Shown: positions 50,670 through 59,917, numbered from the stretch's first letter. The stretch is DNA of 64,000 bases from Bacteroidales bacterium (GCA_030637515.1 DAOWGM010000078.1:1-64000); one strand, 5' to 3'. Notes: generated from the letters alone by a model not told the origin. Translations and numbers: made by a program.

Positions 50670-52025
50670 TTATAGTAAGGATTTGGCATAACTTATTAAA
50701 TCCATTCCTGAAAAATTTCCGCTACTCATAAACAGAATGTTTTTTCTGGAAAGTTCTGATGCATTTATATAATCAACCAAATCTTTTTGCCTGGTAAAAA
50801 CAATTAAGCTTTTATTTTGAAATGATGCTCTAACCTGTTCTATGGTAATTGGCTCTAGCTTTTTATGTTTTATTACCTCCGGATTAAAATAAACGATGGA
50901 TGTATTTGCTTTATCCATTGATCCCGCATATTCTTTTAAGAAATCGGCATTTAAACTGCTAAATGTATGAAGCTCCATAATAGCAAGAAGATTTCTTTCA
51001 GGAAATTGCTCTTTTACCGCATTAACTGTAGCTTTTAATTTTGATGGTGAATGGGCAAAATCACGAAATATAATACTTGACTCATTTTTAGCAAGAACCT
51101 CAAGCCTTTTTGAAGCTCCTTTAAATTCGGAGATTGCGGTATAGAATTCATTGTCAGTAATTCCTATTTGATTACAAACCAGTTTTGCTCCGCTTATATT
51201 CTGAAGATTATGTTCTCCAAAAATTTCCAATGGAATTTCTTTATCAATATTAATTAATAAAGTTTGATTGTTTCTTTTTGTATATGAATGTGTAGAATAA
51301 GCTGTTCGATTAATTTTATTATGCGTGTTTTTTACAAGCTCATTTAAAACAGTATCATTTTTGTAATAAAAAAGAGAACCTCCTTCTTCAATTTTTTCAA
51401 TAAAAAGTTTGAACTGCTCTTTGTAATTTTCAAAAGTTGGAAAAACATTAATATGATCCCACGCAATACCACTGATTAAAGCAATGTGAGGTTTGTAAAG
51501 ATGAAATTTAGGTCTTGGATCAATTGGCGAAGAAAGATATTCATCTCCTTCAAATACCGAAATTGGAGCATCTTCGGTAAGACTTACCATGGTTTCAAAT
51601 CCTTCTATTTGAGCACCAACCATATAGTCAAATTGTTTTTTATGATATTTCAGTACATGCATTATCATGGAGGTAATAGTTGTTTTTCCATGACTTCCTC
51701 CAATAACAATTCTTTTTTTGCTTTTCGTTTGCTCATATAAATATTCAGGATACGAATAAATTTTTAGATTTAAATCCTTGGCTTTTTTCAATTCAGGATT
51801 GTCTATCCTAGCATGCATACCTAGGATTATAGCATCAAGATCAGGAGTGATTTTGTCTGGATTCCATCCAAAAGATTTGGGTAATATTCCATAATTCTCC
51901 AGTCTTGTTCTGGAAGGTTCAAAAATTTCGTCATCTGATCCGGTTACCTGATATCCTTTTTTGCAAAGACTTATGGCTAAATTGTGCATTGCACTTCCGC
52001 CAATAGCTATAAAATGAACTTTCAT
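50670..52025 (-). CDS. mpl: UDP-N-acetylmuramate:L-Ala-gamma-D-Glu-mDAP ligase
   Basis: This 451-residue Mur ligase recycles the murein tripeptide by joining it to UDP-MurNAc. It has an N-terminal Rossmann start (VHFIAIGGSAMHNLAISLCK), the ATP loop GGSHGKTTITSMI, the Mpl-specific EGDEYLSSPIDPRPKF and GIAWDHINVFPTF, and the C-terminal RDFAHSPSKLKATVNAVKEQ. The MurC relative would have different substrate residues; the EGDEYLSS stretch points to Mpl. The gene is single and divergent from the MBL-fold gene, with a 65-base shared promoter region. Confidence 0.93.
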   Translation of the reverse strand: MKVHFIAIGGSAMHNLAISLCKKGYQVTGSDDEIFEPSRTRLENYGILPKSFGWNPDKITPDLDAIILGMHARIDNPELKKAKDLNLKIYSYPEYLYEQTKSKKRIVIGGSHGKTTITSMIMHVLKYHKKQFDYMVGAQIEGFETMVSLTEDAPISVFEGDEYLSSPIDPRPKFHLYKPHIALISGIAWDHINVFPTFENYKEQFKLFIEKIEEGGSLFYYKNDTVLNELVKNTHNKINRTAYSTHSYTKRNNQTLLINIDKEIPLEIFGEHNLQNISGAKLVCNQIGITDNEFYTAISEFKGASKRLEVLAKNESSIIFRDFAHSPSKLKATVNAVKEQFPERNLLAIMELHTFSSLNADFLKEYAGSMDKANTSIVYFNPEVIKHKKLEPITIEQVRASFQNKSLIVFTRQKDLVDYINASELSRKNILFMSSGNFSGMDLISYAKSLL

Positions 52026-52090
52026 TTCCTATATTTGTATTTAAAATGTGAAGATACTAAAACAAAAATGGAATTAATAAAACCTGAATT

Positions 52091-52945
52091 ATGAAATTAT
52101 ATCCAATTCATATAACAAATTTTAAAATTGATGGCGGAGCAATGTTTGGTGTTGTCCCAAAAATTCTTTGGCAGGAAAAATATCCAGCCGATGAGAATAA
52201 TTTATGCAATTGGGCATTACGATCATTGTTAATTGATACGGGTGACAGAGTAATATTAATTGATAATGGATATGGTGATAAACAAGATAAAAAGTTTTTT
52301 AGTCATGTATATTTAAATGGAGGTGATGGTCTTGAAGGAGCTTTAAAAAATCATGGTTACACTCCTGATGACATTACAGATATGGTAATTACTCATCTTC
52401 ATGCAGATCATTGTGGTGGTGGTGTAAAATACAATGACGATCGTACGGCTTATGAGCTTACATTTAAGAACGCAACTTACTGGGTAAGTAAACCGCATTG
52501 GGAATCGGCAATGAATCCAAATAAACAAGAAGGCGCTGCGTTTTTAAAAGAAAATTTAATACCGATGCAGGAAAGTGGAAAACTGAAATTAATTGAAAAA
52601 CCTGCCGGCCGGCAAGGCAGGGATACAGAATTATATCCCGGAATAAACATCAGATTATATAATGGACATACTGTAGGACAAATGATTCCTTTTATAAATA
52701 CAGGAGAAAAAACAGTTGTTTTTATGGCCGATCTAATTCCGTCAACAGCTCATATCCCCTTGGTTTGGAATATGGCATACGATGTTCGTCCAATGGATAT
52801 GTTACAAGAAAAGGAAGATTTCCTGAATGAAGCTGCCGAAAAAAAATACACTTTATTTTTTCAGCACGATTTATATAATGAATGCGCAGAAGTGCATAAA
52901 ACAGAAAAAGGAGTTAGATTAAAGGAATCTTTTAAACTATCTTAA
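52091..52945 (+). CDS. MBL-fold metallo-hydrolase with a repeat-derived insertion
   Basis: This 284-residue enzyme has the metallo-beta-lactamase fold with the THLHADHCGGG motif (HxHxDH), further ligands in YNGHTVGQMIPF, MADLIPSTAHIPL, and FQHDLYNECAE. It resembles the AHL-lactonase/glyoxalase-like group, but the substrate cannot be told. At residues 171-177 the peptide PAGRQGR is encoded by 52601-52621, a copy of the palindromic repeat found between genes here. It is GC-rich against the rest of the gene and sits in a variable loop, so the enzyme may tolerate it. Confidence 0.88.
   Translation: MKLYPIHITNFKIDGGAMFGVVPKILWQEKYPADENNLCNWALRSLLIDTGDRVILIDNGYGDKQDKKFFSHVYLNGGDGLEGALKNHGYTPDDITDMVITHLHADHCGGGVKYNDDRTAYELTFKNATYWVSKPHWESAMNPNKQEGAAFLKENLIPMQESGKLKLIEKPAGRQGRDTELYPGINIRLYNGHTVGQMIPFINTGEKTVVFMADLIPSTAHIPLVWNMAYDVRPMDMLQEKEDFLNEAAEKKYTLFFQHDLYNECAEVHKTEKGVRLKESFKLS
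52601..52621 (+). repeat. Palindromic repeat inside a coding region
   Basis: CCTGCCGGCC followed by GGCAAGGCAGG resembles the intergenic CCTGTCTGCCGACAGGCAGG at 40371-40390. It is in frame and adds PAGRQGR to the MBL-fold protein. Confidence 0.7.
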
Positions 52946-53006
52946 CTACTTGAAATTCATCGAATAATTTCGTATATTATAAGAATTAATCAATGGAGGG
53001 TATACC

Positions 53007-53423
53007 ATGCTTAATGATTTTATTTGCCCTCATTGTGAAGGGCATATGATGGTTGCAGGGCATATCATTTTTGCTGCTGTAAAGAAAAAGGATAATATAA
53101 CAGGAATTATTCTTTTGGATCCTAGAATTGGCGACTACACTAGCGTACTTCATCCAAGTTTTAAAGTCGAAGAAGGAGATGAGGTTGATTTTCTTTGTCC
53201 GATGTGCCACAAAAGTCTTGCTGCTAAAGATGTGCATGAACGTTTGGTACATATTATTTTTGTTGATGAAAGAGATGAAAAGTACGAAATTTTCTTTTCT
53301 GGAGTTGCAGGTGAGCATTGTACTTACAAAATTACCGAAGCAAAAATTGAATCAGTTGGTAAATCATCTGAAAAATATTTAAAATACTTTAAACTTTGCG
53401 ACAAGTATAAAAGTATGTTGTAG
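53007..53423 (+). CDS. Zinc-ribbon protein, unknown
   Basis: This 138-residue protein has two Cys pairs, ICPHCEGHMM near the start and LCPMCHKSLA in the middle, which make a treble-clef or zinc-ribbon metal site. The rest is beta-rich (KYEIFFSGVAGEHCTYKITE) with a helical tail. I do not recognise the family; similar small stand-alone proteins occur in Bacteroidota. A GGAGGG sequence 11 bases upstream is a strong Shine-Dalgarno, unusual here, and fixes the start. A perfect terminator follows. Confidence 0.8.
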   Translation: MLNDFICPHCEGHMMVAGHIIFAAVKKKDNITGIILLDPRIGDYTSVLHPSFKVEEGDEVDFLCPMCHKSLAAKDVHERLVHIIFVDERDEKYEIFFSGVAGEHCTYKITEAKIESVGKSSEKYLKYFKLCDKYKSML

Positions 53424-53434
53424 TTGCCTATCCA

Positions 53435-53466
53435 AAAAAGGATGTTCAATATTGAACATCCTTTTT
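53435..53466 (+). terminator. Terminator after the zinc-ribbon gene
   Basis: AAAAAGGATGTTCAAT and ATTGAACATCCTTTTT form a perfect 16-bp inverted repeat with no spacer and with A and T tracts on the sides, 11 bases after the stop. Confidence 0.9.
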
Positions 53467-53512
53467 ATTTTCAACCAAAAGTATTAATTTCAACCAACCA
53501 AAAGTATTATCT

Positions 53513-53935
53513 ATGTGTGCAAAAGCGTATAAATTTGTTTCAACTGAAGATGTAACAATTCAAACTAAGATTTTGAATAAGCCTTTTAATTCTGATTGGT
53601 TTTTAATAGAATCTGATGGTAAAATGACAGTAAAGGGTACTCATGGGAATGGATTTGCCTGGGATGGTTGCACGCCAAAATTTAACTTTTTACAGTTTAC
53701 ATTTGGAACTCCTGATGGAATGATGGTTCTTACAACTGGCAAACCCATTACATATTATGCTTCTATGTTCCACGATGCTATAAATCAGTATAAAAAGACA
53801 GTTGATGTAACTCGAAAACAAGCTGATAAGCTTTTTAGAGATAATTTGAGAGAAGCTGGTTTTATTTGGTGGTGGCTGTACTATTTTGCAGTACGCACAT
53901 TCGGATGGATTAAAGGAAGTTGGAAAGTCAAATAA
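53513..53935 (+). CDS. DUF1353-like protein
   Basis: This 140-residue protein has the pattern GNGFAWDGCTPKF ... YASMFHDAINQY ... TRKQADKLFRDNLREAGF, close to DUF1353 proteins, which are often phage- or mobile-element-linked. The end has an amphipathic/hydrophobic helix (WWWLYYFAVRTFGWIKGSWK). Its function is unknown. The ATG at 53513 follows a short AT-rich gap after the upstream terminator. There is no clear partner gene. Confidence 0.7.
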   Translation: MCAKAYKFVSTEDVTIQTKILNKPFNSDWFLIESDGKMTVKGTHGNGFAWDGCTPKFNFLQFTFGTPDGMMVLTTGKPITYYASMFHDAINQYKKTVDVTRKQADKLFRDNLREAGFIWWWLYYFAVRTFGWIKGSWKVK

Positions 53936-53998
53936 GGCTAATGCTTGTTAATTAAATCATTAGTTATAAATTTGATAGCTAATTGTATAAAGTGATTT

Positions 53999-55099
53999 AT
54001 GAAAAGATTCTTAGTAATATTATTTTTAGTTCAATCGTTAAATTTATCAGCTCAGAAATCTATTTTTTCTGATTCTTTATATATTTTACGTTTAAAAACT
54101 GAAGTCGATAGTCTTTATAATTTTCAGTTTGAGAATACAGAAAAAGCCTATAAAGAGTTAGAAGAAAAATACCCTAATCATGCATTTACTCAGTTGTTTT
54201 ATTCGCTAGTGCTTTACTGGAAATACTTCCCGATCGTGCCAGAGAGTGAGCATCATGATCATTATATAAACAGAATTGAAAATGCTATTTCATTAGCTGA
54301 GAACAGCCTTGATAAAGACAAGCATAATAGTGAAGCAATATTTTTTAATTTAATGAGCCGTATGTTTATTATGCAATACTATGCCGATAATGGCTTGTCT
54401 TCCAAAGTAATTCCGCATTTAGGCAGATCCTATAAAATGATAACATCAGGATTCGATCTTAAAGAGGATATGACAGATTTTTATTTTACTACAGGTATTT
54501 ATAATTATTACAGTGAAGCATATCCCAATGCTCATCCAATATATAAACCTATCGCATATTTCTTCCCTGAAGGTGATATTGAACTTGGTTTACAGCAACT
54601 TGAATATAACTGGAAGAATGGAGTTTTTCTTGATACAGAGTCTTTGTTTTTTTTGATTTACATCAACCTGAATTTCGAAGCAAATTATCCGGCTGCCCTT
54701 CATTATCTTGAACATTTAAATGACTCTTATCCTAATAATCCTTTGTACGTTTCATATCGAATTAAAACTTTATTAATGTTAAAGAAATATGATTTAGCTT
54801 CTGACTATATCATGAAACTAAAACAGATGAATACTACGAATGATTTTTTCCTTATTGTTTGCGAAATCTATGAGGCAGTAATTTTGGAAAAAAAGAAACA
54901 TAACTATACGAAAGCAGCAAAAAAATATGCAAAAGCAGTCCAAGACCTTGAAAAATACGGGAATTATGGAAATAGTTATTCATCATTTGCGTTTTATGGA
55001 TTATCACGGATTTATCGCGAAAAAGATAAAAAGAAAGCGAAGGAATACAGAAAAATTGCTAACGATCTGGCAGTTTATCCGCACATAAATTTTAATTAA
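53999..55099 (+). CDS. Secreted TPR-like protein, unknown
   Basis: This 366-residue protein has a Sec signal (MKRFLVILFLVQSLNLSAQ) and helical repeats that look like TPR or SEL1 units (AFTQLFYSLVLYWKYFPIVP, DLASDYIMKLKQMNTTND, YTKAAKKYAKAVQDLEKYG). A conserved middle with YFTTGIYNYYSEAYPNAHP is a sign of a Bacteroidota family of unknown function. It may act in the periplasm. It is followed by a LysE gene after 26 bases. Confidence 0.75.
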   Translation: MKRFLVILFLVQSLNLSAQKSIFSDSLYILRLKTEVDSLYNFQFENTEKAYKELEEKYPNHAFTQLFYSLVLYWKYFPIVPESEHHDHYINRIENAISLAENSLDKDKHNSEAIFFNLMSRMFIMQYYADNGLSSKVIPHLGRSYKMITSGFDLKEDMTDFYFTTGIYNYYSEAYPNAHPIYKPIAYFFPEGDIELGLQQLEYNWKNGVFLDTESLFFLIYINLNFEANYPAALHYLEHLNDSYPNNPLYVSYRIKTLLMLKKYDLASDYIMKLKQMNTTNDFFLIVCEIYEAVILEKKKHNYTKAAKKYAKAVQDLEKYGNYGNSYSSFAFYGLSRIYREKDKKKAKEYRKIANDLAVYPHINFN

Positions 55100-55125
55100 T
55101 CTTGCTTTAATAAAAACTAATTCAA

Positions 55126-55743
55126 ATGTTCGATTATCTAATTGCAGGAATAACTTTAGGATTTATCGCTGGAATATCACCAGGCCCACTTTTAGTATTG
55201 GTAATAACAGAAACAATAAAATACAGCCGAAAAGAAGGAATTAAAATGGCTCTTGTACCCTTAATTTCGGATTTGCCAATTGTATTTTTTTCTGTTCTTG
55301 TAATTTATAAATTATCTGATTCTGATATTCTACTTGGAATTATTTCAATACTGGGAGCAGTTTTTTTGTTTTATTTAGCATGGGAAAACATTCGGGTTAA
55401 ATCAATTAATGTGAATATTGTATCTGAGAAAAACAGAACTATCAGGAAAGGTGTTATTGCAAATTTTTTAAGCCCACATCCTTATTTGTTCTGGATGCTT
55501 GTTGGTGGCCCAATTTCAATTAAAGCATATAACCACAGCCTGATATCGGTAATTTTATTTATTGCAGGATTTTATATTTTCATTGTAGGAACAAAGATAA
55601 TTGTGGCGATTCTTTCCGAAAAATCAAAAAATATTTTATCAAGTAAGTTCTATGTAGTTATTGTGAAAGTGCTTGGGATTATACTTTTGCTATTTTCAAT
55701 TATTCTGATAAAAGATGGATTCCAATTCCTTAATTGGATCTAA
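55126..55743 (+). CDS. LysE-family exporter
   Basis: This 205-residue inner membrane protein is a LysE/RhtB-type amino acid exporter. The family signature GFIAGISPGPLLVLVITETI is in the first helix, and KMALVPLISDLPIVFFSVLV follows. There are six hydrophobic segments. The second half has FLSPHPYLFWMLVGGP. Length and topology are normal. The substrate is unknown. Confidence 0.9.
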   Translation: MFDYLIAGITLGFIAGISPGPLLVLVITETIKYSRKEGIKMALVPLISDLPIVFFSVLVIYKLSDSDILLGIISILGAVFLFYLAWENIRVKSINVNIVSEKNRTIRKGVIANFLSPHPYLFWMLVGGPISIKAYNHSLISVILFIAGFYIFIVGTKIIVAILSEKSKNILSSKFYVVIVKVLGIILLLFSIILIKDGFQFLNWI

Positions 55744-56057
55744 TAACAATAAAATATTTCTCTCTGAAAATTTCCTAAAAAAGTATTTAACACCTAATTA
55801 ATTTTTATTGATTATCTTTGCATCAGGTTATTTTTCGATTTATCGGAATTTAATTTAGAATATCCTCGGGTGTGGTTGCCTGGGGATATTTGCTTTTCAC
55901 ACCAATCCTTTAAAATATCTTACAAAAAAAACATTTTGAAGAAGAGAATTGATGATGCCGTTATATATTCAAACCATATTTTGAAAAGCAAAATATGGAA
56001 TTCTGAATAATAAACGGTATTATACTTTATCTTTATACTTCAATTAATTAAAAGATT
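55744..56057. other. Structured intergenic region, possible RNA gene or leader
   Basis: This 314-base gap has no coding region. It has a TAnnTTTG match TATCTTTG (55813-55820), then a 12-bp hairpin at 55859-55890 (AATATCCTCGGG/CCTGGGGATATT). Part of the stem end and loop (GGTGTG, 55869-55874) is complementary to CACACC at 55898-55903. A long hairpin follows at 55957-56017 with a perfect inner stem CCATATTTTG/CAAAATATGG. This could be a small RNA of about 200 bases, such as a 6S-like RNA, or a structured leader of the next gene. Confidence 0.5.
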
Positions 56058-57101
56058 ATGTTATTATTTTCAGAAACTATTATTGATCAGATTGTTGTTC
56101 ATAAAGTAGGTAATAAACAAAACGATGAAAACATCCGGTTCTCAAAAGATACTTTAAAAACTGATGATGATACAAAGGATATTTTAAGCAAATATTTTCT
56201 TACACCATTTAAATCTAATGAGTTCTTTAATTTTTATCATGAATCAGATTTAAATCTGAATGAAGTTTTCCATTATGCTTCACAAATATTCGACGATCCT
56301 GATAAGCTATTTGATCAATCTGTAAATTTAGCGAAGCATCTTTATGAAAATTCTACGCATCCGAACATAAATGGCGGAGAGTTTTATGTTGTTTATTTTC
56401 AGGATATTGGATTTGATAACGAGCCTGTAGATGCAATTGGCATATTTAAATCGGAAACACGCGAAACATTCTTAAAAGTTTATCCAAAAGAGGATGGATT
56501 TACAATTGAAAGTGAGCAAGGCATTGATATTAAAAAACTGGATAAAGGATGTTTGATTTTGAATCTTGAAAAAGAGAATGGTTTTGTTGTTACTACAGTT
56601 GACAAAACGAATAAAGGAGAAGATGCTCGTTACTGGGTTGATGATTTTCTGAAAGTTAAGCAACGTGAAGATGAATATTATCACACCGAGAATGTGATGA
56701 AAATGTACAAGGATTTTGTGGTAAAAGAAATGCCAAATGAGTTTGAAGTAGCAAAAGCCGATCAGGTTGATTTGATAAATAAATCGAAAAAGTTTTTTAA
56801 AGAAACTGATAATTTTGAACTGGAAGATTTTGCTGAAAAAGTTATCGAAGACAAAGACTTAATTGATGGTTTCAATAATTACAAAAAAGTGTACGAATCG
56901 GAAAATGAGATTCAGATCTCGAACGAATTTGAAATATCAGATAGTGCAGTAAAGAAACAATCGAGAGTATTTAAAAGCGTGATTAAACTCGATAAGAACT
57001 TTCATATTTATGTTCATGGTAATCGTGAATATATTACCAAAGGTTTCGATGAAACAACAGGAATGAATTTTTATCAGGTCTTTTTTAAAGAAGAAAAATA
57101 A
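56058..57101 (+). CDS. Nucleoid-associated protein (NdpA-like)
   Basis: This 347-residue protein belongs to the 37-kDa nucleoid-associated family (YejK/NdpA). The start LLFSETIIDQIVVHKVGNK and the block GGEFYVVYFQDIGFDNEPVD, IGIFKSETRETFLKVY are typical, as is YHTENVMKMYKDFVVKEMP. It probably binds DNA, but the exact role in Bacteroidota is not known. It overlaps the next gene (ywbE-like) by one base, so the two are cotranscribed. The upstream 314-base region is highly structured. Confidence 0.88.
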   Translation: MLLFSETIIDQIVVHKVGNKQNDENIRFSKDTLKTDDDTKDILSKYFLTPFKSNEFFNFYHESDLNLNEVFHYASQIFDDPDKLFDQSVNLAKHLYENSTHPNINGGEFYVVYFQDIGFDNEPVDAIGIFKSETRETFLKVYPKEDGFTIESEQGIDIKKLDKGCLILNLEKENGFVVTTVDKTNKGEDARYWVDDFLKVKQREDEYYHTENVMKMYKDFVVKEMPNEFEVAKADQVDLINKSKKFFKETDNFELEDFAEKVIEDKDLIDGFNNYKKVYESENEIQISNEFEISDSAVKKQSRVFKSVIKLDKNFHIYVHGNREYITKGFDETTGMNFYQVFFKEEK

Positions 57102-57307
57102 TGGACGGAACAAAAAGATCAAGTATTAAACCAGGAATGTTGGTCGACATCGTACTAAAAAAAGATCAACGATCAGGAAATTTAACCGAAGGTATTGTTC
57201 AGAAGATTCTTACAAACTCACCAACTCATCCTCATGGTATAAAAGTCAGATTAACAACAGGTGAAGTTGGTCGAGTAAAAAAGATTATTGATGATCAAGA
57301 AAGTTAA
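57101..57307 (+). CDS. YwbE family protein (DUF2196)
   Basis: This 68-residue protein is of the YwbE family, with the pattern GMLVDIVLKKDQRSGNLTEG followed by IVQKILTNSPTHPHGIKVRL. The whole length is covered by the family. The start overlaps the stop of the nucleoid-associated gene. Function is unknown; the RNA-binding-like beta fold is only inferred. Confidence 0.92.
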   Translation: MDGTKRSSIKPGMLVDIVLKKDQRSGNLTEGIVQKILTNSPTHPHGIKVRLTTGEVGRVKKIIDDQES

Positions 57308-57348
57308 ACTTGTATTATCTTTGATATAAACCTTTAAGTTACCTTACT

Positions 57349-58605
57349 ATGAAAAAAGCATTAAAAATTTCAGTTATAATAATTGGGATTATCTTAGTTC
57401 CGGTTATTGGAGTAATCAGCTACTTCTACATAGCATTTAACAATTATTCATTCGAAGACAAATATCAGGTGAATGAAAGTAACCTTGCTTATTTTCATGA
57501 TTCTTACGACGAAGCTCGTAAAGAATTCCGGTTAAAATCTGAAGAGTTGTCGTTAAAATATCCCGGCACAAGGAAGTTTGACATACCCGTTTTAAGTAAC
57601 AAGGATACAAATCTCACTATTGACTTCTGTTTTATTCCTGGTTCTGAAAGTGCAGATAAGATAATAATTCTTAGCTCAGGAATTCACGGTCTGGAAGGTT
57701 ATACAGGCAGTGCTGTACAGCTTTTTTTCATGGATAATTACATTAGCAATGAATTTCTTGCCAAAACCAGCATTTTGCTTATTCATGGTGTTAATCCTTA
57801 TGGTTTTAAATACACACGAAGAGTAACAGAAAACAATGTTGATTTAAATCGCAATAGTGATATTGACAAAAAATTATACCAGTTAAAAAATGATGGTTAT
57901 CCAAAAGTTTATGATTTAATTAATCCTAAAGGGAAAGTTAAAGCTGGAAGTATGGCTAATCGTTTTTTCTTTATAAAAGCAATTAAGAGAATTGTTAAAG
58001 AATCAATGCCTGTTTTAAGACAAGCAGTTTTACAGGGCCAGTATGAATTTTCGGAAGGAATGTATTATGGTGGTAATTATTCTGAACCACAAATTAAAGA
58101 CCTTGTTCCGATCATTGACACAATCTGTGATCCGTACAAAACGGTTTTTGCCATAGATTTACTTACTGCATGGGGTGAGCGTGGCAAACTGCATTTATTC
58201 CCAAACCCGGTTGAAGAACCTGTCAGGAAACGCATGGAAACTATTTTTGAAGGTTTTCATATAGATTGGGGCGGTTCTGATGATTTTTACACTTTTTCAG
58301 GAGACTTTGCCGGTTACATCGGGAAAATAAACAATGATAAAATATTTATTCCAATGCTCTTTGAATATGGAACTATGGATAGTCAAACTACTATCGGATC
58401 AATAAAGTCGCTACATGTCATGGTGCTTGAAAATCAGGGTGAGCAGTATGGATATATTTCAGATAAAGATTTTAAAAAAGTAAAAGATGATTTTATGGAA
58501 ATGTATTATCCATCATCAGATTCATGGAGAAGCCATATTATTGATGAAACAAAAATTGTTCTTGATAAATCTTTACAGCGATTTAGTGAATTAGAATTCG
58601 AATAG
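57349..58605 (+). CDS. DUF2817/M14-like metallopeptidase, membrane-anchored
   Basis: This 418-residue protein has an N-terminal anchor (ISVIIIGIILVPVIGVISYF) and a DUF2817 domain related to zinc carboxypeptidases. Motifs are SSGIHGLEGYTGSAVQ, with HxxE as likely zinc ligands, and HGVNPYGFKYTRRVTENNVD followed by LNRN. Later segments FAIDLLTAWGERGKLHLF and FEYGTMDSQTT provide further active-site candidates. It probably trims peptides at the membrane. It stands alone with its own promoter region. Confidence 0.82.
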   Translation: MKKALKISVIIIGIILVPVIGVISYFYIAFNNYSFEDKYQVNESNLAYFHDSYDEARKEFRLKSEELSLKYPGTRKFDIPVLSNKDTNLTIDFCFIPGSESADKIIILSSGIHGLEGYTGSAVQLFFMDNYISNEFLAKTSILLIHGVNPYGFKYTRRVTENNVDLNRNSDIDKKLYQLKNDGYPKVYDLINPKGKVKAGSMANRFFFIKAIKRIVKESMPVLRQAVLQGQYEFSEGMYYGGNYSEPQIKDLVPIIDTICDPYKTVFAIDLLTAWGERGKLHLFPNPVEEPVRKRMETIFEGFHIDWGGSDDFYTFSGDFAGYIGKINNDKIFIPMLFEYGTMDSQTTIGSIKSLHVMVLENQGEQYGYISDKDFKKVKDDFMEMYYPSSDSWRSHIIDETKIVLDKSLQRFSELEFE

Positions 58606-58712
58606 TACTACAAAAACAGATTGTTTATTGATATTTCTTTATACTTCGAAATAGAATAAGGTAAAATATAATGAGTCTCTGTTCGTTATAATCACACACC
58701 TATTTCTTTGTT

Positions 58713-59348
58713 ATGATGAAAAAGATTGTTTTGATCTTATCATTAATTACTATTTTATCTTTGTCTGGATTTACGCAGAAAAGAGGATTTGATGCCGGAA
58801 TCTTTTTTGGATTAAACGGAATTCATATCGAAGGCGATAACGAAGTTCTTTATAATTCATCAAACGGAACAATATGGGGAACCGGAGGTTTAACAGCAGG
58901 ATTAACGGTAAAAAGAACTTTTGCGAAGAATTTCTATTGGTTATTTGATTTACGTTATATTCGAAAAGGAAGCATTTATGAATTTACCAATATTCTGGGG
59001 TTACAAGATTTTGAATCCATAAAATTCGATTATGCTGAATTGCCTGTTTTGATTGGATACAAAGCAGAATTAGAGAAGCGGTATCTTTATCTTGAGATAG
59101 GAGCAGCTTTAGCAAAACTATTAAACTCCCAAAAGTTAGTTAGTGATTATAGTTATGGACAAGACATTTCTTTGTTTGACAAGTTTAACGATTACGATTA
59201 TTCTATTATTGGATCATTAAAGACCTCATTAAACAAAAAAGAAAAAGTTCTTGTTGGTGTGCGTGTTGCACGTTCTTTCCTTTCAATTCACGAAATGTAT
59301 AAGCTTTATAATTTTGATTACGGAATTGAGCTGAGTTATTATTTTTAG
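58713..59348 (+). CDS. Outer-membrane beta-barrel protein (porin-like)
   Basis: This 211-residue protein has a Sec signal (KKIVLILSLITILSLSGFTQ) and alternating beta strands ending in an aromatic (GIELSYYF), the form of a small outer-membrane barrel of the PorT/OmpW-like type. Strands such as KNFYWLFDLRYIRKGSIYEF and AELPVLIGYKAELEKRYLYL support this. ATG ATG is doubled at the start; either may be used. The function is unknown. Confidence 0.82.
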   Translation: MMKKIVLILSLITILSLSGFTQKRGFDAGIFFGLNGIHIEGDNEVLYNSSNGTIWGTGGLTAGLTVKRTFAKNFYWLFDLRYIRKGSIYEFTNILGLQDFESIKFDYAELPVLIGYKAELEKRYLYLEIGAALAKLLNSQKLVSDYSYGQDISLFDKFNDYDYSIIGSLKTSLNKKEKVLVGVRVARSFLSIHEMYKLYNFDYGIELSYYF

Positions 59349-59391
59349 TGTTCAGATTTATTTACAACCTTTGTACAAAGGAAAATAAGGT

Positions 59392-59892
59392 ATGAATAAC
59401 GAAAATATTTTATCGGCAAAAGAATTTATCCAAGAGGTTTTTATTGAAGAGACTGCTCGGCTTGTTGATGCCGGATTTTACCATTTCGCATTTGTTATTA
59501 TGGCTCAGGGACTGGAAACTTTAGGTAGTTTTTTAGATTCTAAACCATTAAAGGCACGTGAACAATCAAAACTTCGTTTTTCTCATGCTATAAACAGATT
59601 AATGCCGAAGGAATACTCTCAATTTAATAATAATCACAGACTGTACGATCAGCTAAGAGCAAGCTTGGCTCATACATTTACAACAAGTCGCTCTTTATTG
59701 TTAAGCTCAAAAGATAATCCAGAGTTTGGGAAAAAGCATTTGCAGGAAATTGACGAAAAACTAATTCTGGTTGCCGAATTTTTTTATAATGATTTTAAAA
59801 AAGCCTGTATAAGATTATTAGATGGAATGGATAAAGGAATAATCTCTGATAAAAAAATAAATACAGATTTTTATTTCACCTTCAATAAATAA
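59392..59892 (+). CDS. Helical protein with HEPN-like motif, unknown
   Basis: This 166-residue, mostly helical protein has RLYDQLRASLAHTF, where R-ASLA-H gives the Rx4H pattern of HEPN domains. Other HEPN-like parts are FYHFAFVIMAQGLETLGSF and KLRFSHAINRLMP. It has no nucleotidyltransferase partner next to it, so it may not be a toxin; many HEPN proteins are only structural or sensor modules. It lies between the barrel gene and marC. Confidence 0.6.
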   Translation: MNNENILSAKEFIQEVFIEETARLVDAGFYHFAFVIMAQGLETLGSFLDSKPLKAREQSKLRFSHAINRLMPKEYSQFNNNHRLYDQLRASLAHTFTTSRSLLLSSKDNPEFGKKHLQEIDEKLILVAEFFYNDFKKACIRLLDGMDKGIISDKKINTDFYFTFNK

Positions 59893-59917
59893 TTACCTTG
59901 CAATAAAATTGAATAAT

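Noticed and set aside
55859-55890. Intrinsic terminator of the LysE gene
   Set aside because: The stem is strong but has no adequate T run and lies more than 100 bases after the stop; an RNA element is more likely.
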